Shown here one piece after another: positions 34,201 to 42,984 of a stretch of 64,000 nt of DNA (positions are counted from its first letter, which is position 1; each line of letters opens with the position of its first letter). Under the pieces are notes generated by a model. It saw nothing but the letters and a program-made list of their open reading frames with translations, was not told where the DNA came from and made no database searches. The position numbers were made by a program, and so were the translations under genes. This DNA is from Nephrocerus scutellatus (lineage: Eukaryota; Arthropoda; Insecta; Diptera; Pipunculidae). The stretch lies in NCBI GenBank assembly GCA_947095585.1, contig OX352764.1, forward strand, positions 71,319,536 to 71,383,535. Direction: 5' to 3'.

Positions 34201-34437
34201 GTCTTGCAGCGAGAGAGGCTTTGTTTTGCGCATCATCGTTGCCTGAACCTGGGTGATATTGAGAAGTCTCTGCTCTTCCCAGGCGTCCCATCTCCAACCC
34301 AGCGACCTACAGAAGCCATCCAGACAGTTCTGGCTAATTTCTATGTATCCCAGAGTCAGAGCCCTGACGTCCGAGAAGTTTCAGTCCTACCCCTCGCGGC
34401 TCTTACCCGAGTATCTTAACCCCTTCCACATCACTAT

Positions 34438-34580
34438 GATCCACAGGCATTCAAATCACACGCTCATTGACATCTCCTTCTTTTCCTTAACGACCACGCA
34501 GTGCCAAGCATATAGCCGAACATTATAAGGGTGCGAACCCCTGTAAGCGTGCGCGAATTATAAAAAAAGTTAATTGAATA
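34438..34580 (+). mobile_element. Jockey-type LINE, 3' end (right part of split copy)
   Basis: Continues the copy at 29450-30054: gatccacaggcattcaaatc, then the family 3' end gtgcgcgaattataaaa at 34548-34565. Together the two parts form one older insertion interrupted by the LOA-like element. Confidence 0.85.
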
Positions 34581-34589
34581 TGGCTGAAT

Positions 34590-35521
34590 TGAATGCGTTC
34601 TCTTTATCGAGGGTGACAATAGTACAATATTTTGAGTTCCTTCCTTCCACCTTTCGCATGCATCGATTTTTCCGAAAACTTTTTAACAAATTCAATGTTT
34701 TCAATTGGTGCGCGGGCCTTGCGAAAACCATATTGATGTCCCGTAAAATCTCCTGATTATACCACGGCTTCCTGTAGCATACCTCATATAATACTTTCTA
34801 AGAACTTGTGTCGAGCATATATATAGAATGGTATGAGGATGATTCGTGTAGTGGTTTACCTGTAGTTCCCTTTACGGAGCAGCCTAAGTCTCAGTTTTTT
34901 CATTTGCACCAATGTCCTACGCCTTTCTCCTTGGTATTGCCGACTTGTCCGTAGGCACTTCCGACGCAGTACCGCGATTTTTTCATTCCACCAGTACGTA
35001 GATTTGATTAATACTTTCCTCGGCATTGATACATCAGGCTTTTCATAAGGAGGTAATGACTTTAAACACCTTTTCCGTCGCTTACCCTGAGATACTGGTA
35101 TCCTCCAACATGAAAAGGAACAATTTTTCATCAAATGATTTCGCTTTCAAACACACCGATTTGTTTCTATGTTTTTAATTTGGTCCCACTCCGTCTATGT
35201 GTGGTATGATTCGGTGACATCCCAAGTCACTCCTTGCTCAAGTTGCCAGTTACTAACAAACGTTAAATCGATTATCGAGCTAGCGGACCCCCTACGGATA
35301 GTGGGTTTATTTCCATTGTTCAATAATGTAATCTGCAACGTAGCAACTGCTTCCAAAAGTGACTCACCGCGAGAATCTGTTTTCCGGCTGCCCTATTCCA
35401 CAGACCATGCATTAAAATCGCCCGCTATCACTATGGGACTCCGTTCGCAAGCATCTTCAAGTAGACTTTCCAAAAAAGTTGTAAACTCTTCGAATGATGC
35501 ATTTATTGTGCATAACAACTA
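34590..35521 (-). mobile_element. R1-like LINE, endonuclease C-terminal half and pre-RT (split by mariner)
   Basis: Minus strand. The right part (35521-35200) reads FEEFTTFLESLLEDACERSP, then DFNAWSVEWGS-type endonuclease and GSASSIIDLTFVSN, with VTWDVTESYHT. Next the linker in frame 34856-35134, STYWWNEKIAVLRRKCLRTS and RQYQGERRR. The left end (34600-34760) holds an RT piece with a TLDKENAFNSA motif-A equivalent. Multiple frame breaks. Its 5' half continues at 36812-37085 beyond a mariner-type insertion. Similar sequence recurs at 41120-41735. Confidence 0.75.
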
Positions 35522-36808
35522 CAGGGTGACTGACATGAAGTGTTACCAACTTCAGACTGTCATTGTTCTCAAACCAGTGATGACAGAGCGCTCAAGTTTA
35601 CACTAATGACAGTTCATTCCATTGTTTACAAGCGTACATAAGCATTTTAGTGGGAAATATTCAGAAAAAAGTTATCTGCAATGGAATTCAAGCGTAAAAG
35701 TGTGATTGGTCTGTATTTGGCTGGAAAACCACAGCCGCAGATTGTTAACCAGTTAAAACATCTGCATGTAAATAAAATAATTGTGTATCGCACCATAAAT
35801 CGTTATAACGATACTGGCAGCATTGCAAAACGTCCATGGTGATGGACCGAAACGCACTGCAACATCGCCGGATATCATTCGGAAGCTGAAGGCCAAATTG
35901 GCTCGGAATCCGCGCCGTACCGGCAGAAAAATAGCTCATGAGGCGAACATTTCGCTCGAACGGATGCAGCACATATTGAAAGACCATCTTGGACTAAAGG
36001 CCTTGAAATTCCAAAAAACGCATGGTCTCACCGATGTTCAAAAAAAGAGTGGAAAGAGCAAATGTGTTGTTACGCTTGCACGAAAGTGGCGATTTGCCGA
36101 ATTTGGTTTTCTCCGATGAGTCACCGTTCGTTATTGAGCAATATGTGAACAAGCAAAACGACCGGATTTACTTGCCCGGCCGTTCTACTGAAAATTTGGA
36201 CCAACGGATTGCCACTCGAAACCAAACGGCGCCGATGGTAATGGTTTGGGCCGCCGTAACGGCCGAAATCCGTTCACCGCTCTTTTTTTTTGGACCGTGG
36301 CATCAAGATAAATGCTCAAAGTTATCGGGATCATGTATTGGAGGGAGCGTTGAAGCCGCAGAGCCTGGTCATTTCAACAGGACTCGGCGCCGAGTCATAA
36401 AGCGCGCGTCAATCAAGATTGACTGAGAAACAACGTTCTGCGGTCCATTTCCACTGCCCAATTGCCATCAAATTCACCGGATGCAAATCCGCTAGATTTC
36501 TCGGTTTGGGATATTTTGAAGAACAAGGTTGGGACAAAAAATACCAAAGTGTCGATCATCTCAAGCAAGCGCTTCGCCGGGAATGGGCCAAAATACCGCA
36601 GAGCCACTTTCGTGCTGCATGCAATAGCTTTGTCGGCCGTTTGAAGGCCATAATCGCGTCTAAGGGTGGCCAAATCGAAAACTGCTAATGCAATTCAATT
36701 CACAATTTAAATATTTGTAACATTTTTTACTTTGATTCAATAAAATTCATCAAAAAATAAAAATTCTGTGGCGTTTTGTTTTAGTATCACTTCGTGTCAA
36801 TCACCATC
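35522..36808 (+). mobile_element. mariner-type (Tc1/mariner superfamily) DNA transposon
   Basis: About 1.29 kb with imperfect terminal inverted repeats of some 24 bp: left cagggtgactgacatgaagt, right (inverted) ggtgattgacacgaagtg. A TA dinucleotide at 35520-35521 precedes the left end; the right end is slightly eroded (atcaata), so the TA duplication is not exact there. Inserted in the endonuclease region of an R1-like LINE on the opposite strand. It carries one broken transposase gene. Confidence 0.85.
35681..36688 (+). pseudogene. mariner-type transposase, frameshifted
   Basis: Starts MEFKRKSVIGLYLAGKPQPQ, a helix-turn-helix that binds the inverted repeats, followed by KIIVYRTINRYNDTGSIAKR. 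A frameshift occurs near 35838, after which the second DNA-binding helix region reads KLARNPRRTGRKIAHEANIS. The first catalytic Asp is in LPNLVFSDESPF (36022-36426 frame). WAAVTAEIRSPLFFF follows, then a shift near 36300. The second Asp is in the QDSAPSH segment at about 36381, and the third in NSPDANPLDFSVWDI at about 36480, 33 codons later with a tga between. The end is SHFRAACNSFVGRLKAI and taa at 36688. All three catalytic Asp are still present, but at least three frame breaks make it inactive. Confidence 0.85.
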
Positions 36809-37090
36809 AATATTTTATATTACAAAGGACCTATATAGACGTCTGTGCTATGTTGTTGCCCAACTTTTTCGTCTGTCACGAGTGATTGACTTGCACGAAC
36901 AAATATATATGTAAATGTGAAAACCCGATTCCAAATTCCTTTCTCTTTCGTGGAATGGCAGCCGAACCAGTAGCGTCGGTTGCGCATATGCTTTCATCGA
37001 GGTTTCTGTATAGTTCGCTGATATTAGCAACATCTACCTCCAGTTCGCGCACGGTTTGATGCAAAAGATCCTGTGCAGCTTCAAAATGAT
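36809..37090 (-). mobile_element. R1-like LINE, endonuclease N-terminal part
   Basis: Minus frame 36876-37064 gives HQTVRELEVDVANISELYRN and ESICATDATGSAAI, the start of an R1-clade endonuclease. The segment just before it (AAQDLL) is in another frame at about 37075. It is the 5' side of the element at 34590-35521, separated by the mariner insertion. Confidence 0.75.
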
Positions 37091-37365
37091 TAAGATTTCA
37101 TTGTGAATCATTACAAATGGATTTCCATCCATCGACAGCTTTCAGTTGCTGCAGTTAAACTTTATGTATGTCACACTACATAATTCTTTATGTTAGTAAT
37201 TCATTTCCGCTGTAGATCATTGCACATTGCGAAATTGATCGCATGTGCAACGAACTACAGCAAAAGAAAAAACCAAAATTTGTAAGAATTAACAACAACT
37301 TAGTATTGCACATTTAGCAATAAAAAGCGAAATTAAATTGTAAGAATCAGCAACAATTTAGTATT
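37091..37365. other. no recognised gene; short direct repeat
   Basis: Contains a duplicated word (taagaattaacaacaactta at 37284 and taagaatcagcaacaattta at 37341). May be the 5' region of the R1-like element. Confidence 0.4.
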
Positions 37366-38240
37366 TAAAAAAACAACCAATAAAAATTAAAATTTTTCCT
37401 GTAAATTCTCTAATAGGAGATAGGTATGTGTTAAAATTTGAAGAAAATCGGGCTAATTTTTAAAAAATTTACATGGACACCACACGGGTCTCAGGGCCCT
37501 ATCACTCCAACAAATTTACAAAAAGTTATGTCCATCAGTGATACACATATGTTTAAAATTTGAAGAAAATCAAGCTAAATTTTAAAAAAATGTATATGGG
37601 CACCCCTTGGCCCTCAGGGCCCGTTCACTCCATCGGAGATACAGAGGTGTATAAAATTTGAAGAAAATCGAGTTTATTTCTTTGAAAAATTTTTATGGGG
37701 CCCCTCAACTCCGGCCACCAAAATTTTTGCAAAAAGTGTTGTCCATCGGAGATACACACGTATATAATATTTAAAAAAAATTTGGGTTAATTTTTTTAAA
37801 AAAAATTGTGGGCCCAATGACCCTGGGGCCCGGGGTCTCCAAAAATTTTACAAAAAGTGTTTTTCATCGGAGATACATACGTATATAAAATTTGAAGAAA
37901 ATCGGGTTATTTTTTAAAAAAAAATTATGGGGTCCCACGAACCCGTGGCCCGACTCTCCAAAATTTTTACAAAAAGTGTTGTCTATCAGAGATACACATG
38001 TGTATAAAATTTGAAGAAAATCGAGTAAAATGTTGTTAAATATTTGTATGGGAGCCCCCCGACCCCGAGGCCCGAGGGGCCTCAAATTTTAATAGAAAGT
38101 GTTGTCTCCGGAAAGACACATGTGTGCAAAATTTCAATAAAATGGGGTTTTGGGAAGTGGGTTAAAAATTGATCGCAAGATTCCACGACAGACGACCGAC
38201 GACCGACCCACGGGCAAGTGAAGTTATAGAGAATTTAAAT
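37366..38240 (+). mobile_element. Helitron-like repeat, copy F (about six minisatellite units)
   Basis: 5' end aaaaaaacaaccaataaaaa with ctgtaaattctctaatagg. Then units of about 115-125 bp, each with a gatacacat.tgtataaaatttgaagaaaatcg block and a tatggg..cccc block, starting near 37420, 37515, 37625, 37735, 37850 and 37970. The shorter terminal unit caataaaatggggttttggg follows, then the gacgaccgacgaccg tract, cacgggcaag and tatagagaatttaaa. The best copy for seeing the array structure. Confidence 0.8.
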
Positions 38241-38384
38241 AGCAACATTATCAATAAAAGATAGAGAATTATTCAAGCCATTCGAGTGTTTATTTCTTTC
38301 AACCCGCCAGCTAACAATTAAATTTTTTTTTTTCTTAATTACATATAAAGTTAGAGCATTTGTTAAACTTCATAATAAATTGCA

Positions 38385-39265
38385 ATGTCCTGTAGTGTGT
38401 GCATATTTAAAGTCGAGCGTTCAGACATAACAATTGAATGTAGTGACTGCAAAAAATTTTGCCACACGAAGTGTGTGAATGTCTCAGAAATTGACTTAGA
38501 TTACATTAGAAAAAGCAAAAATGCCTGGCGTTGTCCCATCTGCATAAAGCAACGGCGAAGCTCCTTTTCGGAAGCAGCGTCTGTTCGGTAAGACGGAGGT
38601 CGCGCAGTGAACAAGGTGGTCTGTGTTGGTGACTCCAAACGAGTTACACACTGTGATGATACCACGCCTTCAGTTGAGGCATTACCAGGTAATTCTACCA
38701 TTACTCTGGAAATGGTGTACGAAGAAATGTTATCGCTAAAAAACATTAAAAAAAATCAAATTGCGGCACTGCAACAAAAAAAACACTGAATTCGAAATCA
38801 AACTGGCTGCAATGGAGCAAAAGGTCAATGCCCTAGAGCAGCAGTTATTGATGAGCACTCTTGAAATTGTAAATGTCCCTAACCTTCACAATAATACAGT
38901 TGGATCTAACACAGCAATTGCTCTTAAAATTATTCGCGAAGGGCTGAATGTAAGCATACGGGAAGAGGACATCGACTACTGTTTCATGAAAACAATAAAT
39001 GTTAAACATCAGCAATCAGCTGTTGACTCGTCATCTCAATCTTCCACATCGCTATCATCGAAAAGCCGGAGAAAAAATATTTTAGTAGTTTTCTGAAGGA
39101 AAAAATAATGAGAGCGAAACAAGAAAAGAAAGGGAATTTAAGATCTACAGTTATCAGCACGCAATCTGATGATCAAATAATGTATATCAACGACAGCCTG
39201 ACGTACAACTCTCGTCAACTGCTCAAAGCTGCTACTTCTCTTAAGAATGCAAAGAATTACAACTA
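38385..39265 (+). pseudogene. LINE ORF1: PHD finger, coiled coil, RNA-binding part
   Basis: Met at 38385. Residues 3-52 form a PHD zinc finger: C-x2-C (CSVC), then C-x2-C (CSDC), H-x2-C (HTKC) and C-x2-C (CPIC), the pattern of ORF1 proteins in CR1-type LINEs. A stop at 38589 breaks it. The second frame (38607-38789) leads to a coiled coil in the third (38761-39096: LAAMEQKVNALEQQLLM), then a region starting LEIVNVPNLHNNTVGSN with KIIREGLNVSIREEDIDYCF. The last part (about 39090-39265) reads KGNLRSTVISTQSDDQIMYI and LTYNSRQLLKAA in yet another frame. The role of such proteins is to bind element RNA; this copy is broken in at least three places. Confidence 0.75.
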
Positions 39266-40646
39266 GCCTATGAAACACGTTGTAAGATAATCAAGAAACA
39301 GGTTGCAGAAGCGCGGGATCTGCATTTCACCAATCAATTTAATCGTTACAAGGGAAATAGCAAGGAAGAATGGAGAATTGTGAACAATTTATTGGGTAAA
39401 GGTAATATATCTACCGTAATCCAAAGCTTGGTTTTCGATAATGAAGTAATTTCAGACGATTGCAGCATAGCTAATAGATTCAATGATTACTTCGTGGATA
39501 TTTGACATGGTTGATCGTGATCTACTTTTAGAAAAGTTATATCTTGCCGGTTTTAGGGGCCAAATGTATGACTGGCTAGTGTCTTACTTAAAAGGAAGGG
39601 AACAAAAAGTTAAAATAAATGAGATGTTCCGTAGTTCTCAGCATTTGAAGAATGGTGTACCACAAGGCTCTGTGTTGGGCCCGCTGTTATTCTTAATTTA
39701 TATTAATTCTTTATTTTACCAAAACTTCAAAGGTAGCCTCACAGCTTTTGCAGATGATATTGCTTTTGCTTACCATGAATTTTCCACGTTTGAATGTATT
39801 AGGAAATTAAAGTCAGATCTCATTGTATTAAGACACTGGTTTGCACATCACAAACTTTTAATAAGTAATAAAACTAAAGCTATGATCTTTAAGATATCCG
39901 GAAATGTAATCTCTGATCATGATATTACTTTTCACTCTCACAACTGCCGTAAGGCTTGCTTACCTCTACATACTTGTGGTAAAAATAATTTTATGGCGAG
40001 CAATTCGTGCTCTAATACCTGCTTCAAAATAGAATTTGTCGAGTCTTTTAAATATCTTGGAGTTATTATTGACTTTAACTTGAACTGGAAAGCTCACATA
40101 CTATCATTAAAATCTCATATGACACTAGTTACGCGGAAAATGTACCATTTGAAACAATATTGTTCGAAAAAATTGTTGACTATGATTTACTATGGCTTAG
40201 CTAATTCGAAACTTCAGTACGGCATTACAGTCTGGGACGGAGCATATCTAAACACATTAAAACCGCTGTTGTTAACCTAGAAGCATATCGTGCGCATCAT
40301 ATGTGGTAAAAGCCGCCTTACCCATACTTGGCCTCTCTTTTGCGATCTAGGCATCCTATCACTTCGGCACTTGTACACATTTAAAGTACTAAGAGAATAC
40401 TTCTTACGTAGTGGAAATATTGCTACAAGATACTCAAGTGTTTATAATTTGCGTGTCAATAACATGTCATTTGTAAATGTCCCTTTCGCTCACAGAACTC
40501 ATTTCATGCATTTTTACCTAGTTACCTCACCAACATGTTTTAATAAATTACCGTACGATACCAGAACCACTCACAACATTAATTCCTTTTTAAAGAAGGT
40601 TAGAAGATGGCTGTTCTCGGTCTTGACAACATTGAATCTTTACTAG
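39266..40646 (+). pseudogene. LINE ORF2 remnant: RT palm, thumb and C-terminus
   Basis: 39266-39500 reads LAYETRCKIIKKQVAEARDL and WRIVNNLLGKGN, the linker that normally follows the endonuclease. At about 39500 it jumps directly into RT: FDMVDRDLLLEKLYLAGFRG, so the fingers and the first Asp of motif A are gone. NGVPQGSVLGPLLFLIYINS (motif B), LTAFADDIAFAY (motif C), FKYLGVIIDFNLNWKAHI and the C-terminal RLTHTWPLFCDLGILSLRHL follow, with one stop at 40278. The 265-codon frame (39483-40280) is the longest RT frame in the window. Confidence 0.8.
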
Positions 40647-41119
40647 GACTTCCTTTTTAATATTTTTTGTGCTTTGTATGCTGTGTTATTAGTTATTATT
40701 TATTAATCTTATGAGATTTTTAATGCTATTCTGTTCAATCTTACCCTATCTTCTTTTTAACTAAATAAAATATTTTAAAGAATCATATACTAAATAACTA
40801 GTAATATTAACTAAAGAGCTAAAAAACAAACAATTGTATCTTAATAAGTAACTTTTTATTCAGCACTGAAATTAAAAAAAAAAAAAAAAAAATTGTTCAT
40901 AAGCTTATGTACCCCGCATTCTTCAAAAATACTTTTTTTTTATGAAATTTCATTCGCCACTAACTTTAAATAGTTAAAGATAATTATCTTTAAATTTTGT
41001 ATACTTTTAATTATTATAATTATTATATGAGTTCCTTTATTTCTATTGTTTAATTACCTATAATAGCTTAATACACAATAACTGAAATGAGTAATGAATA
41101 AATAAATAAATAAAATAAA

Positions 41120-41735
41120 AAACATTTTGATCGGTTAATACTTTCCTCGGCATTGCTGCATCACAGGCTTTTCTTAGCGATGTCATGACTTTAGACAACT
41201 TTTCTGTCGCTGACCCAGAGACTCCAACATGAAAAGGAGCAATTTGTCATCAAATGTTTTCGCTTTCCAACCCAACGTTTTCTTTCTAAAATTCTGATTT
41301 GGTCCCACTCCATCTATTTCACACAGTATGGCCTGAATGTCACTATGTTTGTATGATTCGCTGACTTCCCAAGTGACCTCCTTGCTTAAGAGGCAGTTAA
41401 TAATAATAATATGTAATATTCGGCGCGAAAGACCATTGCGGTCCAAGTCCTATCTTCTCGCAACCATTCGTGTTGAGCATATATATTTTTGCATACAAAA
41501 TGGAAGAGGCAGTTACTAACAAACGTTAAATCGATTGTCGAGCTAGCGGACCCCCTACGAAAAGTGGGTGTATTTCCATTGTTCAATAATGTAATCTGCA
41601 ATGTAGCAAGTGCTTCTGAAAGTTCCTCCCCGCGAGCCATCACTACGGGACTCCGTTCGCGAGCATCATCAACTAGACGGTCCAGAAAAGTTGTAAATTC
41701 TTCTAATGATGCACTTGGTTTTGCATAACAGCTAT
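41120..41735 (-). mobile_element. R1-like LINE endonuclease fragment (split by SINE)
   Basis: Minus strand, homologous to 35005-35515: EELSEALATLQITLLNNGNT, GSASSTIDLTFVSN, then after the SINE WEVSESYKHSDIQAILCEID. The SINE at 41400-41503 sits between the two halves with a 12-bp duplication of the LINE sequence. Left end follows the CR1-like tail; right end abuts a MITE. Confidence 0.8.
41400..41503 (-). mobile_element. tRNA-derived SINE, copy 4 (5'-truncated)
   Basis: Only the 3' 104 bp of the SINE: minus-strand body to ccgcaatggtctttcgcgcc and the ATT tail at the left. Perfect 12-bp duplication aagaggcagtta at 41388-41399 and 41504-41515. The empty equivalent site is at about 35239-35255 in the related R1-like copy. 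Truncation at the tRNA-like end shows LINE-style target-primed integration. Confidence 0.9.
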
Positions 41736-41744
41736 GCTATATAA

Positions 41745-41858
41745 AGGGTGTTTTTTTGGGAGGTTTGTTTTTCCGATAGATGTCGTTTTATTTTATGACA
41801 GTTGTTTTGACAGCTCAAAGTGGCATTTCTACTCAGTATTGTTTGGCAAATCATTATG

Positions 41859-41891
<33 letters not shown>

Positions 41892-41965
41892 ACATTTGTG
41901 AAAAATAGTCGTGGTAGCCATATGCCAGAAGAAAAAAAAAATCGGCAACCTCTTAAAAAAACACC
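41745..41965. mobile_element. MITE with long internal poly(A)
   Basis: Terminal inverted repeats agggtgtttttttgggagg (41746) and, inverted at the right, acgggtgtttttttaagagg (ends about 41968), flanked by TATA-like sequence on both sides (tatata / tatat). The centre has an A run of about 30 at 41859-41889. Target TA and repeat style suggest a Tc1/mariner-derived MITE. No ORF. Confidence 0.7.
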
Positions 41966-42266
41966 CGTTATATGAATGACATGCAATTCGGGGTCAATTG
42001 CGGATGTTATTTGGAAATTAAAATTCTTCATATAAAATGAGTTTTCTTTAAATTAAATTATCAAGGTGTAGGCTTGGTATCAGTATCGATTTCGATTTGA
42101 TTCAAATTAATTATTAATTAAATTGGTGTGTCAAATTTTGAACAAATAGGTACAACACAGAGCCGAGTACAAAACCTAGTTATTTTAGAAAATTAAGAAT
42201 AACTTCTACAGAGAAATAAGCCCTTTTAACGAAAGTAGAGAAAATTTTTGTTATTAACTTATATAT

Positions 42267-42483
42267 GGTGTCCCAACAAGAGCGCCGGATTTTTTTCTCG
42301 GTGTCAATAACTAAACGTTGTTGGTTTGAATACTTCTCCATATTCTTAAATCGCGTGGTCGGTACGTGACAAATGTCAAAACAAAAATTACCGTACAACT
42401 CGTATTAATGAAATGGCGGCAAATTTAAATCCGGCGCTCTTGTTGATACACCCTTTAAACCCGGCGCTCTTGTTGGGACACCC
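42267..42483. mobile_element. MITE, TA target, 26-bp inverted repeats
   Basis: Left repeat ggtgtcccaacaagagcgcc, right (inverted) gggtgtcccaacaagagcgc, flanked by atatat and tatatat. A second partial copy of the right repeat (aaatccggcgctcttgttga at 42427-42446) lies directly inside the right end. About 217 bp, noncoding; consistent with a Tc1/mariner-type nonautonomous element. Confidence 0.8.
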
Positions 42484-42659
42484 TATATATACGTAAAAAA
42501 TTTGATTAATTTTAGAGCTTCATTTGTTTTTAATATATCAATTGCATGGGTTCAAATTTTTAATAGACATTGGCAAGCGACAGCACTACAAATAGCACTA
42601 CAAATAGCATGCTCAAAATTCATTATCGGGATATAATGTTTCTTATACTTAACAAAACA

Positions 42660-42820
42660 AACAAAAACAAAGATAATAAAGCGGAGCTTCTCAACTTGCC
42701 ATATGGGTAGTTTTAAAACAAGTCCGTCAAATTCTAACTGGTAGAAGTCGAGTCGCTTATCTCGACTGGACAAACGCTCGCACGCACGCTGAAAATTAAT
42801 TGCATTGTCCTGATTATTAG
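42660..42820 (-). repeat. dispersed repeat shared with 14735-14884 and 16056-16085
   Basis: Minus-strand match described at 14735. Shared words include cgacttctaccag and caagttgagaagctccgctt (compare gagttgagcagctctgcttt). Class unknown. Confidence 0.5.
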
Positions 42821-42984
42821 CCTCGCCCTTTAGGCTTACAAATCAATACAAACCTCGTTCTATGTAATATTGGGCGAGAGCCAACTTTCATCACAAAAAA
42901 CAGGCGAGCACACTCGCTTCAGACGCTATTTCCCTATGGTAAGAGATTATAGAGTTGCAAAGGAACACTCATTCTCAGACCATC

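Larger units (their letters stand above)
30055..34423 (-). mobile_element. LOA/I-like non-LTR retrotransposon, 4.37 kb, nearly complete
   Basis: Minus-strand element inserted in a Jockey-type LINE with a perfect 14-bp target duplication (30041-30054 and 34424-34437). Order from its 5' end at 34423: ORF1 C-terminal part (about 34200-33543), endonuclease (33571-33100), linker, reverse transcriptase (32540-31590), thumb (31394-30950), RNase H (30960-30570), a cysteine/histidine C-terminal motif (about 30300) and a 3' end ggtgg..ccaaatataataatgat. The gene order with RNase H after RT is that of the I/LOA group; Jockey and CR1 elements lack RNase H. The 5' end is probably truncated, since ORF1 has no recognisable start. 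Confidence 0.85.
38265..41115 (+). mobile_element. CR1-like LINE with PHD-finger ORF1, internally deleted
   Basis: Order: 5' region, ORF1 with PHD finger (38385-38591), coiled-coil and RNA-binding part (38607-39265), a short post-endonuclease linker (39265-39500), RT from motif A onward (39483-40646), a long AT-rich 3' region with a poly(A) run near 40875, and a terminal (aata)n tail at 41095-41115. The endonuclease and RT fingers are missing, so two internal deletions have occurred. A related RT fragment lies at 52575-53490. Confidence 0.75.

Noticed and set aside
37420..38100. CRISPR array
   Set aside because: Repeat units of about 120 bp are contiguous and diverged, with no spacers of uniform length, and the DNA is eukaryotic.
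40867..40891. Poly(A) run as a processed pseudogene tail
   Set aside because: It lies within the AT-rich 3' region of the CR1-like LINE, which continues to its (aata)n tail; no processed transcript precedes it.
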